Below, piece after piece: positions 12,354 through 22,113 of a DNA stretch of 64,000 bases (its first letter is position 1; every line of letters starts with the position of its first letter). The stretch covers positions 1 through 64,000 of the forward strand of contig CAJQUN010001194.1 in assembly GCA_907163345.1 (NCBI GenBank). The letters run 5' to 3'. Made by a program: the position numbers and the translations under genes. Source of the DNA: Haberlea rhodopensis (taxonomy: Eukaryota > Streptophyta > Magnoliopsida > Lamiales > Gesneriaceae). The notes below the pieces were generated by a model that ran no database searches, was not told where the DNA came from, and saw only the letters and a program-made list of their open reading frames with translations.

Positions 12354-13403
12354 CACGTACGAGCAATAGATGTATATTTTTTTATGCTTATTAATTGAGC
12401 GATGACAATATTTGTGTGATTACGTGGAATTATTGGAATGTCACATGATGACATGAAACATCACGGGATGACGTGAAATTATTGGAATGACACGAGTTGA
12501 CATGAGGTTATTGAGTATGTCACGGTTGACATGGATGTATTACATTGTTATACAGAATTATGTTGTTGTCAATGAAATGATTTAGCAGTAATGAAACAGT
12601 ATCATATTGTTACTGTGGATTTTACATTTGTGAATTGTAGAAATGTATAATTATGAAATTGTGAGAACAGGAACAACGTGAGAAAGCCTATGTTGGTTCA
12701 ACTGATTCAGGAGTATTCTTTATAGATTTTCAATAATTTTATTTGGTTGTATAGCGACTATATATATTAATATGAACTTGATTATTATGTTGGCCCATGC
12801 TCAACCTGTGTCGGGGTTGTTTCTGCTGAAACAGGTACGACGTTGTCTCAGGAAGTAAGTTCGAGCCCATTGGATAAATTTACTCTCAAAAGCATTGCAC
12901 TAGTAACTTGTAGATGTGGGAATGTGATTTATGCAAGTAGATTTATATTCATTTATTCATTGCTTATCTGTGAACATCTTGATACTTGTATATGGTCTAT
13001 ATAGAGGCGTTGTAATACCTCTTTGCATTTGGTTTATATATGTGCATTTTATTGCGAGGGAAATGTATCTTATGAATGGCGTATTTGAGTGCTAATTATA
13101 TTAATGGTTATGTTGTTGGTTATTAATTAAGAAATATGTGGATCATAATTTGAATAGTAGCTAGATCCATTTATTTGGTGAGAGTGATGGGTTATTATGT
13201 TTATTGATTGAGGCGTTGAATATGATATATATGTATTTTGTTTTTCCAGTTTGTCCAATTTGATGGGGAGACTCCGTCGAAATTTTATAATTGTCATACT
13301 GTAAATATTAAGTATGAAATGAAAGTTTTAAATAATGAAATTTCATATACATGTATGATGTCATAAATCTATTATTATCGTGATGAGACGTTGAGGCCTC
13401 ACA
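12354..13403 (+). mobile_element. Ty3/gypsy 3' LTR, second part
   Basis: Continuation of the LTR that begins at 6890; it ends GAGGCCTCACA at 13403. The block near 12785-12835 (GGCCCATGCTCAACCTGTGTCGG...CTGAAACAGGTACGACG) is the counterpart of the conserved GTGTGGGGGCTGTC block of the other gypsy LTRs. A hairpin array lies at 12438-12532. Confidence 0.6.
12438..12532. repeat. Short hairpin array in gypsy LTR (ATGTCA/TGACAT type)
   Basis: Four consecutive inverted repeats: ATGTCA-CATGA-TGACAT (12438-12454), TCACG-GGATGA-CGTGA (12461-12476), one with a mismatched pair near 12488-12505, and ATGTCA-CGGT-TGACAT (12517-12532). Starts are 23-29 bp apart. The same LTR position in other gypsy families here carries comparable arrays with different stems. 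Confidence 0.7.
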
Positions 13404-14233
13404 AACATGGTAGTGCATGAATATATCGAGGATACTCTAATTGATGCAATAATGAATCCTTTTTAAGTAAGCAAAGAAGATACTATGACGAAACAATTAG
13501 GATCTTAATATTGAATCGTCTTATTATTTAAAAATTAAACTTGTAGAGAGATTGAATAATTTAATTTTTGCGCTAAGGGCATCACAAATTCATTGTGTCG
13601 AGGTGCATAGTTGTGATATGAAAGCAACTTGTGCAGTATGTTTGGTGATGATTATTTGGCTTGTTGATGATCTCTCTATATGTATAAAACTTGATTGTTA
13701 GTGGTCAAACTTTGTGACATCAATTGAGTTTACAAAAAACACACCTATGAACTTAAAAATAATAATTTTTTTTTGTTTTCATTAATAAGAAATACCATAA
13801 AAAACGTAATTTTTTTTAAATTTATTACTTATTCATAACTATCACGTCGCATTAACTTTCCAAAGCTAAAAAAATTCACGCATTATCTTTACAATATGTT
13901 TACTATAGTTGCATAATTATTTTTCTTGAACAAATTACACATTTCCCAAACAATAATTAGGACAATAACAAATAATCACAAATATTTTCAATATAATTAT
14001 TCCTAGTTTTATATAAAGATAAATTAAACATAAAAAATACATATAAAAAAATCAACTACACAAAAGCACGATTTGTGCGGAATGACATTAGTATATATAA
14101 ATTTCACCACGTAGTTGAAATTATTTGATTCAAATACTGCTTTGTATTTTAAGATATTCCTAAAAATGGAAATATAATATTTTAGGTGGATGGGATTTAT
14201 TTAGATTAAAGGAAAAATGACAATATACTTTAA
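13404..14233. other. AT-rich intergenic sequence
   Basis: No gene, RNA or clear repeat is seen. It is strongly AT-rich with several A and T runs. It lies between the decayed gypsy LTR and the Harbinger transposon. Confidence 0.5.
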
Positions 14234-16470
14234 GGGCATGTTTGGTAGGGGTGATAATGGATGATTAGGGAGTGACAAAGTAATAAACCCTTGTTCCTCT
14301 CGTTTATTAATAAACTCAGCCAATCAAACAGGCCCGTGATTAATGCTTGTTAATTGGTGGACAATTGTCCCACCCAACCCCCTGGGTTTACCAATCCATT
14401 CTTCAACAGTATGCATGATAGTGTGATAAATTGACAAAATTGCCCTACAAAATAATGCTCATTTGGAACCCTAGCCGACATCAAAAAAATTTACCAGTCT
14501 GTAAGCGCTGAAATCATTCGATTTGGGGAAGGCGATCTTCCATATTCAACAGCCAAAAGTCTTCATCTCTTGTCTCTTGGTAAATCATCAAAGCTTTCAG
14601 CAAAATTTTGTGTTTTATCAGTTTGGCAAATCGATTAAAATGCTTTCATCTCTTTTACGCTCTTGCTCATATAACTCTTCATATTTGATTTCACATCGTT
14701 TCTGAGTCGTGCGCGATGCGGAAAAGCATTTTGATTGTCTGAGCATTTTGACAAATTATAAAAACATTAAAAATTAGGTCGAAGAACGTTTCTGAACGAA
14801 TCTTGTATTGCGATTTGTAATGCCATTTCCCCACTATTCTATTTCACTCTTCCTTGTTCTGTCTCTCTTTTTATATTTTTGAGCTGTTTACACACATTAT
14901 TCTGCATAATCGTTTTTATATTTTTTGGTTTTTATGCATTAATTTTTTAATGTCCCTTTTTTGTGTTTAGCGATTGTATCCATACAAAATGATGTTTCGT
15001 TTGAAACAATTTTTGATAATTTTGCTCCATGGTAGAAAGATGTCGGTGTTATAAACAATTGTTAATGAATTCGTGGAGTTCTTGTTATTTGTTTGAAATC
15101 TGAAATGTGTTATATTTCCTTGAACATAAAACAGAGGAAAATGATGAATTAAACTAATAACTCATATGTTGTGAAGTACATTGGCAAGATGGACTCAACT
15201 TGCGAAACTTGGAAATGGCAAGGTATGTTTTAGTTGTTTCAGTCTTTCTTCAAATTTCATCTATTAATTCAGCATGTTGTATGTATTTCATTTCCCATAT
15301 TTGTCGACTTCTTTTACTATGTTAATGCTAAATTCTATAGGGATGTCTTGGTGCGTTGGACAACACATATGTCAGTGTACATGTACCCACTCTGATAACC
15401 CGAAATATAGAACAAGAAAGGGTACTATTGCAGTAAATGGTCTTTGCAACCGTGATTTGAACTTCATTTACGCGCTTATTGGGTGGGAGGGGTTCAATGG
15501 TAGATGCACGAGTTCTATGTTATGCATTGACTCGTGATGTACAAAACATCTATTGTTCACTTTTGAATACTTCGAACTTTAATGTATTGGAAGCTTGTTC
15601 TATACCGTCTTATTTCAGTTTGTTATTCAAGCATCTATGGTCTACTGAAATAGATTGTATGCATATACAACATATAAATTCAGGTGCTTTTTGCTCTTCG
15701 GGGTCGGCTTTGTTAGAGCATTAGTTTTTGAATTTCACATTTTTCTCCCTTCTATGTATAAAATCTTGATTCATCATTGACTCTGAAATTTTATTGACAG
15801 TAGCATATTATGAGTGATAATATAGAATAATTAGATTTTGGTTAACTAAAATAATTATATTCTATTTATCTATGTTTAAATCTGTCAAAATGTATGCATG
15901 TGTTGAGCATAAATCTAAGATATTGCATTGTTTGAATATCCAATGTATGCTTATACATGTATAAATCCTAACCTGTTTTAGTGAGTCTATTCCGTGTTCT
16001 CATGTCCAATGTATGCATGTGTTGAGCATAAATCCAAGAAAATGCGAAGTAAAATCTATAATATAGTCCCTTGAAAGCAAATTTTATAGCACGAAATCTT
16101 ATAAAATTTCATGTGTATATTCAGCCTAGACTTGGAAAATTACAGTGATTTTATTTATTTGTCAACTTGAATGTGTTGTACTAGGCAAAATACGAAAGGA
16201 GAACCGTTTGAGAGCATATTATATTAGCACTTTTGATTACTCACGACAATATAATAAGATAACTTATTAAATGGTATTTTGGTCATTTCGCACTTACTTT
16301 ACATCTATCCCATGTTTAATCAACTAAACCAAACATATTATTATTTTTCCATATCTTATTAATCATACATACCAAACACAAGATTGTTTATCCATTACTT
16401 TAATAATCATCTATTTATCCACCGAATTATCTATCCATCAATTATCCTATCACACATACCAAACGTAGCC
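14234..16470 (+). mobile_element. PIF/Harbinger-type DNA transposon, decayed
   Basis: Terminal inverted repeats: the left end reads GGGCATGTTTGGTAGGGGTG and the right end, reversed, reads GGCTACGTTTGGTATGTGTG. They share GTTTGGTA-G-GTGATA. The 3-bp target duplication TAA lies at 14231-14233 and 16471-16473, as expected for this superfamily. Transposase remnants are at 15335-15560. Inside, a block of about 30 bp (TATGCATGTGTTGAGCATAAATC) is repeated at about 15891 and 16011. The element sits downstream of the MIZ1-like gene (which reads leftward), starting 426 bp from its stop. Confidence 0.8.
15335..15560 (+). pseudogene. Harbinger-type DDE transposase fragment, frameshifted
   Basis: Three successive plus-strand frames give a familiar order of blocks: GCLGALDNTYVSVHVPT, then KYRTRKGTIAVNGLCNRDLN followed by FIYALIGWEG, then SMVDARVLCYAL. 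Plant PIF/Harbinger transposases (DDE_Tnp_4) have ALDGT(H/Y)I..VP, (K/R)YR-RKG---NVL--CD---F-YVL-GWEGS--D-RVL--A in this order. The ALDGT glycine has become asparagine, and two frameshifts separate the blocks. The second catalytic aspartate block survives only in part. It cannot make a working transposase. Confidence 0.75.
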
Positions 16471-16896
16471 TAAGATGAAACAATTTGATATATTTATACA
16501 ATTTGTTTCATCTCCATCAAATAGAAACAAATTGAGTCTAATAAAGAACACCTGGAGTGTTCTTTATCAAATGCATAGAAAAGCCAGAGACTACTATTAT
16601 CTATCTCTCTCTCTCTCAATCATTTCCTACAAGTTGAAAACCCGTTTGAATGAAAATGAAATGATTTCCTACACTTTTCAATGTTCTTAAAAAAATTTGT
16701 TGGTTGTGATCAAATGCAGCTTACATTGAATTTGCAGTGTAAACCATTAAAACTGTCTCAAATGAAATATAATTATTCATTTGCATGCACATACTAATTA
16801 TCATTTCCAAATTATAAAATTTGAGAAATGTGATGAACGAACTACGATTGCATGTTCAATCAAACAAAATATTATATAATAATAATAATTTATTCA
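16471..16896. other. 3' flank of the MIZ1-like gene
   Basis: No gene is seen. It is AT-rich, with a CT-rich microsatellite near 16602-16618. It presumably includes the 3' untranslated region of the minus-strand MIZ1-like gene; a polyadenylation site was not assigned. Confidence 0.4.
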
Positions 16897-17646
16897 TCAT
16901 ATCCTTACAAAAAAAATACTCAATTCAGGTCCATTATTCCCATCTGGGCTCAACATATATAGCGTCTCCGAATCCTTTGATCCCACCACTCTTTCAAAAT
17001 GAGCCCGCATGTACGCCATCTCTCCGTCAGGCCCCTCCACCTCCGACCGCCCTGGCAGCACCCCCGCCCCCATCGACACCGCCTTCAGGACCTCCATCAC
17101 ATGCAGATCCTCCTCCGTCGCCTCCCTCTTCACGCCGTACCCAATCTTCTTCCCATTGCAAAACATCGTCCACAGAGGCTCGTCCACCAGCTTCGTCTTG
17201 TCTTTCTCCGACCGTTTCTCGCATTCCAAGGCGATGCGTACCATGCCCAGGCTCATCTCCTTCTGCAGGACTTGGGTCTGCATTGCCAGCTCCAATACCA
17301 ATGTGGGTAGGGTACGGGGGTTCTCTTGAATGGAGAGACTGACGCGGCCTTTTCGGTATCCGAAGAGGGTCCCGGTCACTCGGGCCCCAGCGGCGGCGCG
17401 TGTGTCTGGGATGCGGCCACCGGGGAGGGAAGGGAGTTTGCAGGCAGGGGTCATGATGGGGAAAGATCGGAAGACGGAGCGGAAGACGCGGAATACTTTG
17501 ACGGGCTTGGTTTTCTTCTTGGAAGAGGGCTGGAGGAGAGTTAAAGCCTGGGGTGGTGGTGCGGCAGAGGAAGAGGAGGACGACGTCGGCGTTTGTGGTG
17601 GAGTTTGATCTCCCATGTCACGGGACCTGGAGGAGGATGATCCCAA
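16897..17646 (-). CDS. MIZU-KUSSEI1-like protein (DUF617 family)
   Basis: Intact single-exon gene of 249 residues. The MIZ domain (DUF617, PF04759) runs from about residue 88 to the C terminus: VTGTLFGYRKGRVSLSIQEN (90-109), LVLELAMQTQVLQKEMSLGM (116-135), DEPLWTMFCNGKKIGYGVKR (155-174), GEMAYMRAHFERVVGSKDSE (208-227) and a closing ELSIFFVRI. The first 60 residues are Ser/Pro-rich and basic, and vary in the family. Arabidopsis MIZ1 is needed for root hydrotropism and associates with the ER; paralogues are mostly uncharacterised, so the role here is only inferred. A second in-frame Met at residue 11 (17616) could also be the start. The gene is much more GC-rich than its surroundings, which creates long antisense frames. 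It lies in tandem with TGD3, 705 bp downstream of the latter's stop. Confidence 0.92.
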   Translation of the reverse strand: MGSSSSRSRDMGDQTPPQTPTSSSSSSAAPPPQALTLLQPSSKKKTKPVKVFRVFRSVFRSFPIMTPACKLPSLPGGRIPDTRAAAGARVTGTLFGYRKGRVSLSIQENPRTLPTLVLELAMQTQVLQKEMSLGMVRIALECEKRSEKDKTKLVDEPLWTMFCNGKKIGYGVKREATEEDLHVMEVLKAVSMGAGVLPGRSEVEGPDGEMAYMRAHFERVVGSKDSETLYMLSPDGNNGPELSIFFVRI

Positions 17647-18351
17647 CCATGAGAATGTACGATAATTAATGTTTTTTTTTCCCGAGAAACTAAGCGTGGA
17701 GAGGGAATCTTGTTGGTTGAATAAAGATGAAAATTTTACGATATGGAAGAAAATGAAACTCGTTAATTTGTTCCTTGATTATTCCAAGAAATTCGGAGTA
17801 AGATTGAGGATCCCCAATTGATCAAGTTTTCGGTGACTAAATATAGGATATACTTTCGAGGGACGGACGACCTTTATTTCTGCTCATCATACAGACTGGT
17901 TCCATTTTTTGATGAATTCGGAACAACATTCCCCCCCTATTGGGGGATACTGAGTCTAACTTTGATTGGATTAAGAAGGTTTTTGTTTTTTTTTTATGTT
18001 CTTTTTTGGGTTAAATTGAAGTAGATCGAATAAGTGAGCGAGCCAGATCCCAAATGTTTAGTCATACATTTTTACTGTGTTTACAATAAACGACACTCAG
18101 CTTATCCGAACAGAAACATGAAATACATTATCCATGCCCACTCCTATTTCTATGCCACTATCCACAAAGAAGACCATTTAGACGAACTTTTAGAGATTAT
18201 ACTACTTCGGTTTAGAGGTACATACACCAAGAACAAAATTACGAGCTTCGAAACTCTACTACATTATTAAGGCATAAGATCCAAAGAAGCAGCTTTCAAA
18301 TTCTCGTGCAATGATGCATTCGCTCTCTCATGTCACTGGACTTTCAGCTGG
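17647..18351. other. Intergenic region between TGD3 and the MIZ1-like gene
   Basis: About 700 bp holding the 3' untranslated region of TGD3 (right) and the promoter and 5' leader of the MIZ1-like gene (left), both on the minus strand. No further gene is seen. Small frames at 17818-18024 and 18034-18270 resemble nothing. Confidence 0.5.
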
Positions 18352-21300
18352 CTAATACCTAATTGGCCCGCCCAAGCTCCCCGATGCAAACTGAAAATAG
18401 TTATAAGCATACATACATACATGAAACAGAATGTCAGGTCGTATCGCTCACTCATTCGGGAAGTAAGGTTGTATTCTTGCTAAAACTAATGATTTTGCGC
18501 CAATCAAGCAGTTGGTTGAAAAGTTGTTAAAAAAGATCTGAACTTGAATGATATTTGAGTTGAAAAGAGGCATCATGAAATACTTTTTCCTTTAAACTGA
18601 TTTTTACCTGCTGGACAATTGGATTTGTTGACAAGCAGAACTCTCGGGTCATTCCTTGCCATACAACCTTTCCTTCGTACAGAAACAAAAGCCTAGAAAA
18701 GATCAAACAAAGTAGCGATGGTAAAGGGTAAAATAAAACTAAAATTTTTGCTCTTATTAAACAAAAAATCTAGTCCATACCTATCGACGGCTCTATTAAT
18801 TGTGCTGTGTTGATGGGTGACAACCACATAGGACGCAATCTTCCCGGGATTTCCCACTGCATCCTCTCCTTTCATATGAACAGAACGGATGAGATCTTCA
18901 ACTACTGTGGATGCAATTGGATCAAGTCCAGCAGTTGGCTCATCATACAAGAGCACCTGCTCGGTATTTGAATCGCCGTCAAAGAAAAAGTAAACTTCAT
19001 CATACATTTACATGCATTTATGATGGTTCACAGCTTTAGCAAATTCCATTTACTCTTACGTCGAGTAACTTTAGTACATAATACTTGACTTTGAGACACC
19101 ATTTTTTCATTTGAAAATCAACATTTATGTAACTCCAACAACAGATATATTAAAAACTTTCAAAATTAGATAAATGGAGTTCTAACTGTTTCATGTCATA
19201 ACTCAGTTTCATACAATTACTATAACAATGGGCCTAATCCAAAATATGAACAATAAAAGACAACGCCAATGATAACTATCACAAAATTATCAGTTACTCA
19301 TTAACTGATCCAGATAGGACTGTTTAAGTATTATCACAAAAATGATAAAAGAAGAAACAAAATTATCCAGACAGGACTGTTTTAAGTACTGTCACAAAAA
19401 TGATAAAAAAAGAAAAAAAATTACGATTTCTCGTCGACAAAAGAACAGACAAGGCATAACATGGAAAGACAAGATACAATATGGAAGCCCCTAATACTAT
19501 ACCTCAGGCTCTATTGAATCTTTAGCAGTATCAAAAATTATAGATCGAGCCAAAGCAACCCTTTTTTTCATCCCACCAGACAATTCAGATGGTAACCGAT
19601 CTTCAACTCCCTACAAACAACATTCATTTGATCTTCTTCAAAAAAAGCATATCAAGGAGAACAATAACTGAACATAGCTAACATGAACAACCCTTTACAG
19701 ACTATCCTGCTTCTTTCTAAATAATTTGGAGTAAACAAATTTCTGGTATACTGTTTAGCTTGTTTCAGTATACACAGTAGATTGCTCCAAATGTTTCCAA
19801 CTTAGTAGGCATCTTAAAAGTAACCTTGACGCCACATAAATATCATAGCTTATTAGTTTTTAAAAAAGAGTCAAACTAAGATTATAAAAAACTAGAATTA
19901 GTTATTCCAGCTTATCAGCAAAAAATAGAATCATACAAAATGTAATTTGTTCATGTTAATTAACTTTCCAAACAAACGGTAAGTTGAACGAGACAGACCC
20001 AAGATTAGATCATCAAATGCCTACCTTCAAACCAACAGCTGCTAGAGTCTCTGCCACAAGCGCTGAAATACGATCATCAGGCATCGTTGAATTTTCATAT
20101 CTGACATTTAAAATATGGAATTCTTCAGAATTATGAAACAAACAAACAAATTTAAATGCTAATGTCTGTAGGATAAGGAATAATTGACATTTAAAAAGTA
20201 GCCCCATAATCTTACAATAGGAAACCAACATTGTCGCGAACAGACAAAGAATCAAAAAGTGCTGAGCTCTGGAAGACCTGCCACAATAAAGAAATAGAAT
20301 CAAGGTACTGAGAAGAAAAATCGCTGCATACACAAGTGACTAGAGTTCTGCTGCTCTTTTGAGCATATTACGTATTTGCATACATTTACATCTTACCAAG
20401 CCGATTTTCATATTACGTATTTGCATAGATTTACATCTTACCAAGCCGATTCTAAGACCAGATATTTCGTCATCACTGATTAATCCATGTCGCCTTCTAC
20501 CTCGAATCAAAACCTCACCCTAATCATAAGCCCAGATGTTTTTTTAAAGATTCACAATAAGCCAATAAAAAAATCAGCCTTTCTGGAGCATGTTTGTGTC
20601 TAAACAAACTCGGAAATAAGATACATGACCAAAATGAAAAGTATAAAGTAAGAACTACCTTATCAGGAGCAAGAAGCCCAGCCATGATCTTCAAGATGGT
20701 TGATTTACCAGTCCCAGATGGCCCAATAATTCCAACAGCCTCCCCATGCTTAATCTACAAAAGAACTTTTTTATAAAACAAATTTTGAGAATTGAATTTC
20801 ATTCATCATTCCAGCCGGTAGAAACAGAACAAGGGCACTGAACAATCAACAATCATCTACACTTTCACTGATTTTGTATTTATTCTTATCCTCCAAACGA
20901 AAGAACACTGTAACTCTCTACAGTTTTTTCCCTCCTCAAATGGTAGCGGTTCTGTCTAAGATGTTACTAAATCATCATATTAGTCAATATGAACGAAGTT
21001 TTCATTCTTTGTAGGGTATTGGCACGTGTCCTTGTAATGGGGGCTAAACAAGAATGGAAAAAAAAACAAATTATATTTTGAATATACGCATGCATCCTTC
21101 TAACTTTTGAGTAAGTTATATCATAATTCAAGAAAGTCACCTTGAAGCTCACACCTCTTAAGATGTGCTTTTCCCCAAAAGATTTATAGACATCTCTGCA
21201 TTCAATAAGCACATCAGAATCATCCGTCGGCCGCTTCCCCACCTTCAAAGCCTCTGCTTGATGAGAACCCTGAAGAGAACACATAAACAGTGCCTTATGA

Positions 21301-22113
21301 ACATACACGTATAGGTCTGAACTTTAGTACTTGCGCAAGCTAAAAGTTTCTTTGGTGAGAATAAGCTTGGGATGCCATAATTTCAGGATACTTCTATCCT
21401 TTTGTAATCAGCTTAAAATATGAAGACAATTCTAAGGCACCATTGTAAAGCACGGCAACGGCAGCAAACATATGAAAGAGAAACTTAAGAATCACTAGCA
21501 AGAAACAATACAAATACATAACAGCAACTCCATACAGACTGGACGATGATTTACTTCTGCAACGATAACTAAAATATTGGCTCCCAAGTTACATCACAAA
21601 CTCACGGGGAAAGCATAAATTTATCAGGAGAAAGATAATACTCAGAGCATAGCATGCCAAACCAAATTGACAGATGATATTTGGGGGGTTGTGGACTTAA
21701 AGCTAAGGTAAATATGCTCCTCCCAAAACTGAATCATTTAAACATAGTCCTTGCCAAAACAGGACCAAATTCATATATGCTCAGAGTCCGAAGGGGTTCG
21801 GATTCTAAATTCACGTAAGTAAGTTTATCCACTAAAACCCAATTGAAACCAATAAATAAAGAAAAAGAGAACCACATTGTTTCGAGCAGAAGTGTACATT
21901 GAAGTTGGCGGGTGTCAAGTCCTTAGGCGGAGCCACACCACAAGCACAAATAACCGGGTTGTTTCTTCTTGGAATTACATTAGCTTCGGAAGAGAAAAAA
22001 AAGGTTGGAAATGAGTGGGGGGGATCGGAAGAACCATTGCTGCTGCTCCCACTGCTGCCTTTGAAATTGGATTTGAAAGGGGTACAAGACCACGAAACCG
22101 CTGAAGAAACCAT
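18352..22113 (-). CDS. TGD3: Plastid lipid-import ABC ATPase TGD3 (ABCI13), ten exons
   Basis: Exons by reading frame and GT..AG borders: 21898-22113 (donor uncertain), 21141-21269, 20659-20754, 20442-20519, 20216-20277, 20025-20100, 19503-19610, 18781-18956, 18608-18692, 18352-18390. They join into about 354 residues. Exon 1 is a Ser-rich plastid transit peptide. Then come ECRDVYKSFGEKHILRGVSF, Walker A GPSGTGKS (exon 3), Q-loop VFQSSALFDS (exon 5), signature LSGGMKKRVALARS (exon 7), Walker B VLLYDEPTAGLD and H-loop VVVTHQHS (exon 8), and the end GSLGGPIRY. TGD3 is the stromal ATPase of the TGD1-2-3 complex, which brings ER-derived lipid precursors into chloroplasts. The exon 1 donor at 21897 (GTACAC) is the in-phase choice but weak. 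The exon 4 donor region is tandemly duplicated. Confidence 0.93.
20364..20453 (-). repeat. 45-bp tandem duplication of the TGD3 exon 4 donor site
   Basis: Units 20364-20408 and 20409-20453 are 43/45 identical. Each carries the last 12 coding bases of exon 4 (ATCGGCTTG core) followed by GTAAGATG. The gene therefore has two equal-looking 5' splice sites, after 20442 and after 20397. Using the distal one keeps frame and adds 15 residues without a stop (VRCKSMQIRNMKIGL). Confidence 0.9.

Noticed and set aside
16999..17608. Several plus-strand frames opposite the MIZ1-like gene
   Set aside because: They are antisense shadows of a GC-rich coding exon and match no family.
18693..19007. 104-codon frame ending beyond VDR
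   Set aside because: It is TGD3 exon 8 read through into introns; splice sites at 18781 and 18956 explain it. The same holds for 20013-20333 and 20967-21308.
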